In this document: piece after piece, positions 1-6,381 of the stretch | Position numbering within the stretch: the stretch's first letter is position 1 | How the letters are laid out: each line of letters opens with the position of its first letter | Assembly: GCA_964564845.1 (NCBI GenBank) | Contig: CAZMCN010000059.1 | Location: 1-12,544, forward strand | Reading direction: 5' to 3' | Source of the DNA: CAYXPG01 sp964564845 | GTDB taxonomy: Bacteria; Planctomycetota; Phycisphaerae; Sedimentisphaerales; Anaerobacaceae | DNA: 12,544 nucleotides | The notes under the pieces: generated by a model | What the model saw: the letters and a program-made list of their open reading frames with translations, nothing else | What the model was told of the DNA's origin: nothing | Databases searched by the model: none | Position numbers and translations under genes: made by a program

Positions 1-112
1 AAGGGTTAATATTTACCGAATTATACTTGAGGATGCCCTCTCTTCATATCTTCACTAAGACACGAAGGGAAATTATCAAGATAAGAAGATAAGAACAGAT
101 TTTGTTTGGTGG
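1..112. other. Left-edge non-coding stretch
   Basis: This is the region downstream of the GLUG protein gene. I see no gene in it. There is no clear terminator hairpin with a T tract for the leftward gene. A TATAAT-like hexamer lies on the minus strand at 20-25, but no convincing -35 partner accompanies it. The stretch at 51-68 (ttcactaagacacgaagg) resembles short intergenic sequence I associate with dispersed repeats in environmental bacterial genomes. That resemblance is from memory and weak. Confidence 0.3.
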
Positions 113-1702
113 TTATTGCAGGCCGATGAGCCAGTATTTTGTGAAGATGGCAAGGTCTTTGTTGTCGATGGAGCCGGAGAAGTCAAGGTCAGCCTGTCGG
201 CAATTTGTTTTTAACCAGCAATCAGCGAACTTCAATAAATCAGGATTATTTACATCGCCATCGCCTGTAAGGTCTGCACCGCCGCACGTTCCGCAGCTGG
301 TAAGAAGCCAGTAACCAGCAAAGTGTGCAAAATCCTCGAGGTCAATGAAGCCATTATTTACCAAATCTGCTGACGAGCACGGCATATTATCCATCCAGCA
401 GCGAGCAAAAAATGAATAGTCTTTCAAGTCAACTTCGTACCAGCCGACAAAGTTAACTAACGGCCAGACGTGTATTGGATAATCGTTACCATCGTTAATT
501 GTCCAGATATCGTTGGGGCCGTTGATTGTTTCACCAACAAAATCCCAGCCAACAGAAGTAAAGGTAGTTTCTTTCTGCATATTCTCCGTCGTTTCGCCAA
601 TTACATTAGGGTCGGTATCGTTGCCGATGCCGTTTATATCCGGATTAGCATCACTGTCCCAGAAACACTTGGTATAAGAAGTGCCATCACTATATCCCAA
701 TAGTCCACCTACGCTTGTAGTGCCAGAAACATCGCCTATGGCATAACAATGTGTTATCCCGCTCAACCAGTTCAGGTACCAATAATACTCACTTGAACCT
801 ACGAGTCCTCCGATGTTATCACTTCCTGTAACGCTTCCTGTCGCATAGCAATTTGAGATCTCGGTGGCGTAATTCTTGCCAACCAAACCGCCGATATTAA
901 CATCCCCTACGACATCCCCTGCTGCATAGCAATTTGAAACCCTGGCGAAGGAATTCACTCCGACCATCCCGCCGATAGCACCAGAACTCCCCACAACGTT
1001 TCCGACTGCATAGCAGTTTTTAATTGTGCCATCGTTGCAACCTACCAATCCACCAACCGCAGATGAACCTGAAACACTATTTGTTGTATATGAGTCGGTT
1101 ATCTGGTTTATTCCTACTGACTCATAGGGTGTGTCATTTTCTTCGATGGCTACGAACACCATTCGATTCCTTCCCACCAACCCACCAACCCCATTAACTC
1201 CTGAAATGTGACCGCCTTCGACACAGCAATTGGTTACGTTTCCATAATATAAGAAACCAACCAAAGAACCTACAATATTGCCTGTTCCTGCATTGACATT
1301 GGTGTCAATTAAAGTTAGATCTTTGATCTCAGCGCCATCAACATAACTAAAAAGACCGATGTTGTCGGTGTCGGTAATTTGATAATTGAAATTGGAGATG
1401 GTGAAACCATTTCCATCAAATACACCGGTAAAGGGTTTATTGTCTGGATGGCCAAGGAATACAAATTCCCCGATAATGTTGAACTGTGTACCTGTGAATT
1501 GGGCGAGGTCAATGTCGTCTGTGAGGACGAAGTGACTGGCCCAGTCTTCATCGTGTAGGCCGATGTCGTTCATATCGTATGGATTGGAGATTCGGTAGGG
1601 ATTTGATTCTGAGCCGTCTCCGCCGGAGTATTTGGCGAGGCAGATAGCGTTTGAAAAACCAAATAATATTACTAAGCTTAAAAAGAGTATTTTTTTGAAC
1701 AT
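113..1702 (-). CDS. Exported GLUG-repeat protein with C-terminal dockerin-like repeats
   Basis: This is a 529-residue secreted, probably cell-surface protein. Residues 1-23 form a signal peptide (basic MFKK, a hydrophobic core, then a cut near CLA-K). Residues about 24-140 are an entry region rich in Asn/Asp. Residues about 143-336 carry seven copies of the GLUG core: IVGSLVG 143, VGGLVG 172, VGGLVG 216, IGGMVG 243, IGGLVG 270, IGGLVG 297 and VGGLLG 331. Most copies are followed by an N/T-C-Y-A-x-G-x-V strand, as expected for a beta-helix-like surface adhesin. After a W-rich linker, residues 424-525 hold about four dockerin/EF-hand-like units (for example ADLTGDGDVNNPDLLKFADC at 476-495), each ending in an aromatic plus W and several with Cys pairs. 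The start is fixed by AGGAGG (1708-1713) five bases upstream. The ligand is unknown. The domain calls are fairly firm; the adhesive or structural role is inferred. Confidence 0.85.
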   Translation of the reverse strand: MFKKILFLSLVILFGFSNAICLAKYSGGDGSESNPYRISNPYDMNDIGLHDEDWASHFVLTDDIDLAQFTGTQFNIIGEFVFLGHPDNKPFTGVFDGNGFTISNFNYQITDTDNIGLFSYVDGAEIKDLTLIDTNVNAGTGNIVGSLVGFLYYGNVTNCCVEGGHISGVNGVGGLVGRNRMVFVAIEENDTPYESVGINQITDSYTTNSVSGSSAVGGLVGCNDGTIKNCYAVGNVVGSSGAIGGMVGVNSFARVSNCYAAGDVVGDVNIGGLVGKNYATEISNCYATGSVTGSDNIGGLVGSSEYYWYLNWLSGITHCYAIGDVSGTTSVGGLLGYSDGTSYTKCFWDSDANPDINGIGNDTDPNVIGETTENMQKETTFTSVGWDFVGETINGPNDIWTINDGNDYPIHVWPLVNFVGWYEVDLKDYSFFARCWMDNMPCSSADLVNNGFIDLEDFAHFAGYWLLTSCGTCGGADLTGDGDVNNPDLLKFADCWLKTNCRQADLDFSGSIDNKDLAIFTKYWLIGLQ

Positions 1703-1707
1703 TTTTT

Positions 1708-1783
1708 CCTCCTGCTTTTGGGAGATAATAGCTCGTCAAAAGCCCTACAGAGGCAAATAAAGCCGCAATTGCCTCCGCTATTA
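1708..1783 (-). promoter_or_regulatory. Candidate pseudoknot leader RNA ending at the Shine-Dalgarno
   Basis: Read on the minus strand, the leader of the GLUG gene contains three perfect 7-bp helices. Stem 1 pairs TAATAGC (1783-1777) with GCTATTA (1732-1726). A nested hairpin pairs GAGGCAA (1775-1769) with TTGCCTC (1756-1750). Stem 2 pairs GCTTTTG (1743-1737) with CAAAAGC (1720-1714). The 5' strand of stem 2 lies inside stem 1 and its 3' strand lies outside, so the two interlock as an H-type pseudoknot. The last strand directly abuts AGGAGG (1713-1708). The TCTCC at 1725-1721 could instead pair with GGAGG of the Shine-Dalgarno, which offers an on/off switch of translation. The pairings are seen in the sequence. 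That they form, bind a ligand or regulate is inference. It matches no riboswitch class I can recall. Confidence 0.55.
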
Positions 1784-1795
1784 ATAATCAGAACA

Positions 1796-1824
1796 ATTAT
1801 AAACATAAATGCCCGGCTTTGCAA
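1796..1824 (-). promoter_or_regulatory. Sigma-70-type promoter of the GLUG protein gene
   Basis: On the minus strand the -35 is TTGCAA (1824-1819) and the -10 is TATAAT (1801-1796), with exactly 17 bases between them. Transcription would begin near 1789-1790. This gives a leader of about 87 bases that starts only a few bases before the first strand of the proposed pseudoknot. The hexamers and spacing are seen; the activity is inferred. Confidence 0.65.
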
Positions 1825-1838
1825 GGATAAAATCATTG

Positions 1839-1963
1839 AATATTGGGGTTGAGATAGCCGCGGCCTGCGGCCTCGCAATGACAGTTTTTTAATAGACTCC
1901 TCGACTGCGCTGCGCTTCGCTCAAGGCAGGCAGGGCAGGTATTTAATATTGGGGTTGAGATAG
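1839..1963. repeat. Intergenic repeat cluster bounded by 19-bp direct repeats
   Basis: The 19-mer aatattggggttgagatag occurs twice on the plus strand, at 1839-1857 and 1945-1963, 106 bases apart start to start. Between the copies lie a GC-rich hairpin (gccgc 1857-1861, loop ggcct, gcggc 1867-1871) and a stretch at about 1900-1935 rich in alternating gcgctgcgc/tcgctc. The composition differs from flanking genes and no reading frame is present. It resembles the short dispersed intergenic repeats of many environmental bacterial genomes. Whether it is mobile cannot be told from one copy. Confidence 0.5.
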
Positions 1964-2003
1964 AGCAATAAAATTTGTAAACTCCTGTTTTTGGAAAGAC
2001 TTT

Positions 2004-2972
2004 ATGATGGGAAAAAAACCGTTGATTTTGATAGGTGAATCAGTTCACGCATCAATTCCTAAAACCGGCGGGATAATGAAAGAGCTTAGCGAGCTTGGGC
2101 CGGATGCCTACTCGAAGCCATCGGAGCCATTGAATTATATCAAGGGTTTGATTGAATCGCAGACGGCTGACGGCGCCGACTATATTGCGGTTAATGTCGA
2201 TGCCTTCGGTGAAAGCGAGCCGCAGGCCGCTGTGGATATGATGGTCGAATACGTTAAAATGGTTCGCAAATGGGGCGGCGGGACGGCCGTATGTATCGAC
2301 AGCAGTAATGACGATGTTCTAAAAACCGGACTGCGGGAGTGGTACAACAGCAAGAAAGAAGTCAAACAGCCGCTGATAAATTCTGTGAAGGTCTATACGA
2401 TGGATAATATGTTAGGGCTGAAGAAAGAGCTTGACTACTCATTCATTGGGCTGCTTGTCAGTGAGGAGAAACCGACAGGGGGGGGCGGCTCACACTCGGT
2501 TGATGAGCTGTATTCTTTGGCCGGGCGGATTTTTGACGAGGCGGTGGGGAAATACGGTTTCGTCGCCGATGAGATATTTTTCGATTCGACGGTATTTCCA
2601 TTAGCGATAGATATGCCGATGGAACCGAATGTGGCGGGCTATACGTACCGGGCGTTCGAGACGATAAGGAAAATCAAGAGCGATGCTAAAATGAAGGAAG
2701 CACACTGTTCGCTTGGGATTAGTAACTGCGGTCGTGACCTGCCGGGCCGAAAGGTTGGGGTCTGCAGGGCGTACGTGGCGAAGGCGATGGAGTACGGCCT
2801 TGACGCTGCAATCGTTAACGTTGCACATCATTACGGCGAAGTTGAGCCGGCGCAGGAGCTTTTAGAGCTGGTTGATGCTTATGCAAAGATGGATGGTTCG
2901 GCTGAAAGATTGAACGAGGCGATGGCTCTGATGGGCAAATTCTGCCGGGAGTGCAGGGAGCCGGCGGGTTAG
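2004..2972 (+). CDS. Pterin-binding (methyltetrahydrofolate methyltransferase-like) protein
   Basis: This 322-residue protein has the (beta/alpha)8 pterin-binding fold of the MetH/AcsE/MtgA-type methyltransferases, which move a methyl group between tetrahydrofolate and a corrinoid protein. Family-type motifs appear in order. They are IGESV at 10-14, ADYIAVNVDA at 58-67, a VCIDSSN strand at 96-102, PLINSV at 123-128, FFDSTVFPLA at 192-201, LGISNCGRDLPGR at 237-249 (compare G-x-S-N-x-S in the family) and GLDAAIVN at 265-272. Dihydropteroate synthase signatures are lacking. GGAAAG (1993-1998) precedes the ATG. A second ATG follows immediately at 2007, so the true start could be either. No corrinoid protein, activator or other one-carbon gene is adjacent, so the methyl donor and acceptor are unknown. 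A run of eight G (2478-2485) encodes Gly-rich TGGGGSH. Confidence 0.8.
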   Translation: MMGKKPLILIGESVHASIPKTGGIMKELSELGPDAYSKPSEPLNYIKGLIESQTADGADYIAVNVDAFGESEPQAAVDMMVEYVKMVRKWGGGTAVCIDSSNDDVLKTGLREWYNSKKEVKQPLINSVKVYTMDNMLGLKKELDYSFIGLLVSEEKPTGGGGSHSVDELYSLAGRIFDEAVGKYGFVADEIFFDSTVFPLAIDMPMEPNVAGYTYRAFETIRKIKSDAKMKEAHCSLGISNCGRDLPGRKVGVCRAYVAKAMEYGLDAAIVNVAHHYGEVEPAQELLELVDAYAKMDGSAERLNEAMALMGKFCRECREPAG

Positions 2973-3183
2973 CCGTTTTATACCCTTAAGGGTAGTAAAT
3001 GTCCGCGAATAAGACCGTAACTGGTTTTTTTAGTTACTTACCCGCGGATAAACGGGAAAATTCAATTGAGAACAGTATATTTTGCGAGTTGAGGGTGGAT
3101 TTTGTTCTTGCCGGTTTAATGGGGGTTTGTTAAAAAGGGGCAGTTTTGTCAGGTTAAAATAACTTGTGGAAAGGAGTGGCATT
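2973..3183 (+). other. Intergenic region with a palindrome and a two-part stem-loop
   Basis: Just after the stop, 2981-2994 is a perfect 14-base palindrome (tacccttaagggta). Next, tccgcg (3002-3007) can pair with cgcgga (3043-3048), enclosing gtaact (3017-3022) that pairs with agttac (3032-3037) around a T-rich loop. The pairings could be a terminator or RNA-end structure for the upstream gene, but no T tract follows. A TAAAAT hexamer (3155-3160) may be the -10 of the next gene, though I find no good -35. Confidence 0.4.
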
Positions 3184-3624
3184 ATGGCGGGAAAAAAAGA
3201 AGCTGCGGAAAAACCGGAAGATTCGGGCGATGAAAAAGAGGCCCAGGAGAATGTAAAAGCCGAACAGCCCGCAGATGTTCAGCCGGAACAGAAATTCGAA
3301 GAGGTCAGCAGTGATTCGCGAATGATGGGGATGCTGTGCCATCTGTTGGGACTTTTCACCTGCTTTATAGGGCCATTGATTATCTGGCTGATTAAGAAAG
3401 ATGAGGACCCATTCGTTGATAACCAGGGCAAAGAGGCACTGAACTTTCAGATTACCGTAGGAATTGCCTTTATTGTTTCGGGATTGCTGGCCCTTGTTTG
3501 TGTTGGGGTGTTTCTGGGTATTGCAGTGGGCATTGCCGATTTGGTGTTCTGTATCGTTGCCGCCGCCAAGGCTAACAGCGGCCAGGCCTATCGATACCCT
3601 GTGAGTATCCGGTTCATCAGGTAA
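3184..3624 (+). CDS. DUF4870 (Tic20-like) small membrane protein
   Basis: This is a 146-residue protein. Residues 1-45 are a highly charged, Glu/Lys/Ala-rich cytoplasmic arm. The remainder is the DUF4870 domain. It has a first membrane helix with CHLLGLFTCFIGPLIIWLIK (51-70), the conserved loop KKDEDPFVDNQGKEALNFQI (70-89) and two more membrane segments at about 90-130. The biochemical role of the family is unknown. I chose ATG 3184 because AAGGAG (3170-3175) sits eight bases ahead. The GTG at 3166 would place the ribosome binding site inside the gene. It stands alone between two spacers, 61 bases before the next membrane-protein gene. Confidence 0.85.
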   Translation: MAGKKEAAEKPEDSGDEKEAQENVKAEQPADVQPEQKFEEVSSDSRMMGMLCHLLGLFTCFIGPLIIWLIKKDEDPFVDNQGKEALNFQITVGIAFIVSGLLALVCVGVFLGIAVGIADLVFCIVAAAKANSGQAYRYPVSIRFIR

Positions 3625-3685
3625 GATTTCAGTCGATAACGATACCGTAGCTGCACTATCATAAGGGCGTATGACAAGTTAGCTT

Positions 3686-4021
3686 ATGCGATTTCTTGTT
3701 AAGTTACTGGTGAGTGTCGTTATCATTGTCTTTTGTGGGCAGATAGGCCGGAAGCTGCCCGCATTGGCTGGTTTGATAGCCGTAATGCCGCTGACCGGTC
3801 TGATTGTGTTAGTCTGGTTATATACGGAGGCCCCCGGCAATTTCAATCTGATGACTGAATATACTAAAGGCGCTTTGTGGGGGATTGTGCCGAGCATTTT
3901 ATTTTTCCTGGTTGCCTTAATGTGCTTTCGCCGGCAATTGTCGCTCTGGATTGTGGTCTGTGTGAGTTTTGCGGTGTGGCTCATCGGGGCATTTATTCAT
4001 CAGTGGCTGCTTAATAAATAG
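3686..4021 (+). CDS. DUF3147 / GlpM-like four-helix membrane protein
   Basis: This 111-residue protein is almost entirely hydrophobic, with four predicted membrane segments: roughly 4-19, 26-46, 62-83 and 88-107. The pattern RKLPALAGLIAVMPLTGLIV (residues 22-41), the later W-L-Y and the P-S-I-L-F-F of the third helix fit the DUF3147/GlpM-like family. Function is not established for most members; GlpM of Pseudomonas was linked to alginate synthesis. The start has no clear Shine-Dalgarno. The spacing to the DUF4870 gene (61 bases) allows co-transcription. The family assignment is from motif memory and moderately sure. Confidence 0.65.
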   Translation: MRFLVKLLVSVVIIVFCGQIGRKLPALAGLIAVMPLTGLIVLVWLYTEAPGNFNLMTEYTKGALWGIVPSILFFLVALMCFRRQLSLWIVVCVSFAVWLIGAFIHQWLLNK

Positions 4022-4135
4022 TGAGCAGCGTTTAGCGGAGAGTTGATTGTTTGTCGGCGACAGATACAAGCGGAGGGCAAACCGCATTTAGCTGTGCTCT
4101 TGCAAAAGGGTGTTCCAGCAGATATTATTGTTTAA
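4022..4135 (+). promoter_or_regulatory. smpB promoter, near-leaderless
   Basis: TTGCAA (4100-4105) and TATTAT (4123-4128) are separated by exactly 17 bases, a good sigma-70 promoter. A start about seven bases after the -10 falls at 4135-4136, the A of the smpB ATG. No Shine-Dalgarno is present in the bases before that ATG (tattgtttaa). The remaining sequence back to 4022 shows nothing recognisable. The hexamers are seen; leaderless initiation is inferred. Confidence 0.6.
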
Positions 4136-4618
4136 ATGGCAGCAAAAACCGGCAAAGACAAAGAAAAACGAGGTTCAGTAGCGGTCAATAAAAAGGCCTA
4201 CGGGAATTTCGAGCTGATTGAGAGGTTCGAGGCAGGTCTTTCGCTTTTAGGTACGGAGGTAAAATCACTTCGTGCCGGCAACGCCGACCTTAGCGGCTCA
4301 TACGCAAGGATAGAGGACGACCGATGCCGGCTGATTGGCGCCAGCATTGCGGCGTATGAAAAAGCGGGAGCGGCTAATCATGAGCCGACCCGCAAGAGAA
4401 GTCTGCTGCTGCACAAAGCCGAGCTTCGCAAGATAAAAACAAAACTCGAACAGCGAGGTTTTACGCTTGTGCCGCTGCGGATTTACTTTAATAATAAAGG
4501 GCTGGCCAAAATAGAGCTGGCATTGGCCAGAGGCAAAAGACAATACGATAAACGAAAGACAATCACCGAGCGAGCACAAAAACGAGATATTGACAGAGAA
4601 TTAAAAAGAAGAAGATAA
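4136..4618 (+). CDS. smpB: SsrA-binding protein SmpB
   Basis: SmpB binds tmRNA and delivers it to stalled ribosomes, so that the nascent chain is tagged for proteolysis and the ribosome is freed. At 160 residues it has the usual family length. The barrel core is recognisable from NKKAYGNFELIERFEAGLSL (18-37), through LGTEVKSLRAGNADLSGSY and a later LLLHKAEL, to LVPLRIYFNNKGLAKIELAL. The basic tail GKRQYDKRKTITERAQKRDI (133-152), which enters the ribosomal A/mRNA channel, is complete. No ssrA gene is in the window. The ATG lacks a Shine-Dalgarno and lies at the predicted transcription start. The DUF1844 gene follows after 23 bases, probably on the same transcript. Confidence 0.96.
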   Translation: MAAKTGKDKEKRGSVAVNKKAYGNFELIERFEAGLSLLGTEVKSLRAGNADLSGSYARIEDDRCRLIGASIAAYEKAGAANHEPTRKRSLLLHKAELRKIKTKLEQRGFTLVPLRIYFNNKGLAKIELALARGKRQYDKRKTITERAQKRDIDRELKRRR

Positions 4619-4641
4619 AAAGATTTGCGGGAGTTTTTAGA

Positions 4642-5037
4642 ATGGCTGAAGAGAAAAAAAAAGAAGAGAAAAAAATTATAGTTGACGAGGACTGGAAACA
4701 AGAGGCACAAAGGGAAAAAGAGGTTCTGGCCAAACAGGAGGAGGCGAAGCGGGAGAAGTCCACAGAAGAAAAAGCGGTTCGCGGCCCTTTACCGAGAGGT
4801 GATTTTGCTGCGCTTATAAGTATGCTGGTTACGCAGGCATTATTTTCTCTTGGGATGGTGCAGATGGAAGGTCAGGATGAAAAGAAGGAGCCGGATTTGG
4901 CGCTGGCAAAATACAATATCGATATGCTCGAGACGCTCCAGGAAAAGACCAAAGGCAACCTGAGCAAGGAAGAGGAGAAAGTTCTTGAGAATACGCTCGG
5001 CCAGGTTCGTATGGCTTATGTGAAGGCGGCAGAATAA
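4642..5037 (+). CDS. DUF1844 domain protein
   Basis: This is a soluble 131-residue protein. Residues 1-46 are very rich in Lys and Glu and likely form a charged helical arm. Residues about 50-131 are the DUF1844 domain, recognised by PRGDFAALISMLVTQALFSL (51-70), GMVQMEG, then DLALAKYNIDMLETLQEKTKG, N-L-S-x-E-E and a closing helix with L-x-x-V-R-x-A-Y. Function is unknown. GGGAG (4629-4633) lies eight bases ahead of the ATG. It is closely spaced after smpB and is followed by a hairpin at 5040-5056. Confidence 0.85.
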   Translation: MAEEKKKEEKKIIVDEDWKQEAQREKEVLAKQEEAKREKSTEEKAVRGPLPRGDFAALISMLVTQALFSLGMVQMEGQDEKKEPDLALAKYNIDMLETLQEKTKGNLSKEEEKVLENTLGQVRMAYVKAAE

Positions 5038-5039
5038 AG

Positions 5040-5071
5040 GCCAAATATCATTTGGCATAATTTGAATTTTT
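5040..5071 (+). terminator. Hairpin after the DUF1844 gene, possible terminator
   Basis: gccaaat (5040-5046), a three-base loop and atttggc (5050-5056) make a perfect 7-bp stem two bases after the DUF1844 stop codon. A T-rich stretch follows (5060-5071, ending in six T) but is not directly joined to the stem, so intrinsic termination would be weak. It could end the smpB transcript or act as an mRNA end-stabiliser within a longer one. Confidence 0.5.
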
Positions 5072-5110
5072 TGCAGCGCCGATAACGCAAAGATTGCAGG
5101 GCAAGGGAAA

Positions 5111-5914
5111 TTGGCGAATATATTAGATAAAATCATAGCGGACAAAAAAACGGAGGTTAGTTTTCGCAAGTCTCAAATTAGTGTTGATGAGCTTAAAGCG
5201 AAAATACGTTCGATGCCGAAGTGCCGCAATTTCTATAAGGCGGTTACTAAGCGCAGCAATCGGGGGCTGAACGTTATTGCTGAGGTGAAAAAGGCCTCGC
5301 CTTCGGCGGGCGTTATTTGCAAAGATTTTGACGCTGTGGCAATTGCTCAGAGTTACGAGAGGTGCGGGGCTGATGCAATCAGCGTTCTTACGGATGAAAA
5401 ATATTTTCAGGGGCGACTCGAATACATAGAACAGATAAAGGAGACAGTGGCTTTGCCGATACTTCGGAAGGACTTTATTATCGACGGCTGGCAGGTTTTT
5501 GAGTCCCGTGCCGCAGGTGCCGACGCTATCCTGCTGATAGCTGAGGCGCTACCGGCTGGTGAGTTGATGGATTTAATGATAACCGCGGCAGAGTTGACCT
5601 TGACTGTGCTGTTGGAAGTACACGAGGCCGATATGCTCTTGAAGGTCCGCAGTCTTATCGGCTTTCCGAAAGGAGGATACAGCGTACTGGGCATCAACAA
5701 TCGGGACCTGACTACGATGGAGGTGGATTTGAACACGACGGGACGATTAGCGGAAATGGTCAATGATAAAAAAGAACTGGTGGCCGAGAGCGGGATAAAG
5801 ACCCGTGCGGACGTGCAGAAGCTCAAGGCCATCGGCGTAAGTGCGTGTTTGGTCGGCCAGACGCTGTGCGAAGAGGAAAATATCGAAGATAAATTTGCGG
5901 AGCTGTTTGGCTAA
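5111..5914 (+). CDS. trpC: Indole-3-glycerol phosphate synthase
   Basis: This enzyme closes the ring of carboxyphenylaminodeoxyribulose phosphate to indole-3-glycerol phosphate, with loss of CO2 and water, in tryptophan synthesis. The 267-residue TIM barrel is full length. The expected active-site motifs are all present: E58 and K60 with SPS 63-65 (EVKKASPSAG), K120 in LRKDF, E169 in LLEVHE, GINNRDL at 194-200 and E226 in AESG; GQTL at 249-252 contributes to the phosphate site. I accept the TTG start because the N terminus ANILDKIIADKKTEV matches the family and AAGGG lies just upstream; the next Met is M35. No other trp gene is nearby, so it is an orphan here, unlike the usual operon. Confidence 0.95.
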   Translation: MANILDKIIADKKTEVSFRKSQISVDELKAKIRSMPKCRNFYKAVTKRSNRGLNVIAEVKKASPSAGVICKDFDAVAIAQSYERCGADAISVLTDEKYFQGRLEYIEQIKETVALPILRKDFIIDGWQVFESRAAGADAILLIAEALPAGELMDLMITAAELTLTVLLEVHEADMLLKVRSLIGFPKGGYSVLGINNRDLTTMEVDLNTTGRLAEMVNDKKELVAESGIKTRADVQKLKAIGVSACLVGQTLCEEENIEDKFAELFG

Positions 5915-5957
5915 TAATTTAAGTCGGTTCAGTTAGAAAAAGGATGGTTCAATTACT

Positions 5958-6317
5958 ATGAGTATATTTTATTCTTTGCTCTTGGGATTGGTGGCTGGTA
6001 TATTCAGCGGCTTAATAGGCATAGGTGGAGCGATAATTATTATTCCTGCGCTGGTGCTTTTTTTCGGCCTGTCCCAGCATACGGCACAGGGTACTACGCT
6101 GGCCTTGATGGTTCCGCCTATCGGTCTGCTGGCGGCGTGGACGTATTACGAACAGGGTTTAGTGGATTTGAAAATAGCCGGCCTTATATGTCTCGGATTT
6201 GTTGTGGGGGGGTTGGTGGGTGCGAGGTTCGCAACCGAAATCCCGGACGATATTTTGAGAAGGATTTTCGGGGTGATTTTACTTGTGGCATCTTTGCGAA
6301 TGATTTTTCTCAAGTGA
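5958..6317 (+). CDS. Half-length TauE/SafE-family membrane permease
   Basis: This 119-residue inner-membrane protein is homologous to the first repeat of the TauE/SafE sulfite/anion exporters. The signature G-x-x-S-G-x-x-G-I-G-G-A at 14-25, the segment H-T-A-Q-G-T-T-L-A at 41-49 and GGLVGARFA at 83-91 mark the family. About four membrane segments are predicted. Typical members have two such repeats and about 250 residues. This one ends cleanly at a stop 64 bases before the convergent glnS stop, with no remnant of the second half, so it is probably a native half-size form that would work as a dimer. The substrate is unknown. AGGA (5941-5944) is a weak ribosome binding site at long spacing. Confidence 0.8.
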   Translation: MSIFYSLLLGLVAGIFSGLIGIGGAIIIIPALVLFFGLSQHTAQGTTLALMVPPIGLLAAWTYYEQGLVDLKIAGLICLGFVVGGLVGARFATEIPDDILRRIFGVILLVASLRMIFLK

Positions 6318-6381
6318 AGAGATTCCGTTAAGTCGACTGCAATTGATTTAGAAACGTCATTCTATTGGGACGGTGATTTAC

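Noticed and set aside
1708..1783. Cyclic-di-GMP, preQ1, SAM-II, fluoride or ZTP riboswitch
   Set aside because: The conserved core sequences of these classes, as I know them, are not present; only the general pseudoknot layout is shared.
2004..2972. Dihydropteroate synthase (folP)
   Set aside because: The folP signature strands are missing and the motifs follow the methyltetrahydrofolate methyltransferase branch instead.
3166..3183. GTG start giving six more residues to the DUF4870 protein
   Set aside because: The AAGGAG ribosome binding site for ATG 3184 lies within this extension, and the added residues match nothing in the family.
6137..6331. Second reading frame suggesting a frameshifted continuation of the TauE-like gene
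   Set aside because: It overlaps the real frame as an out-of-frame shadow and lacks the second TauE repeat.
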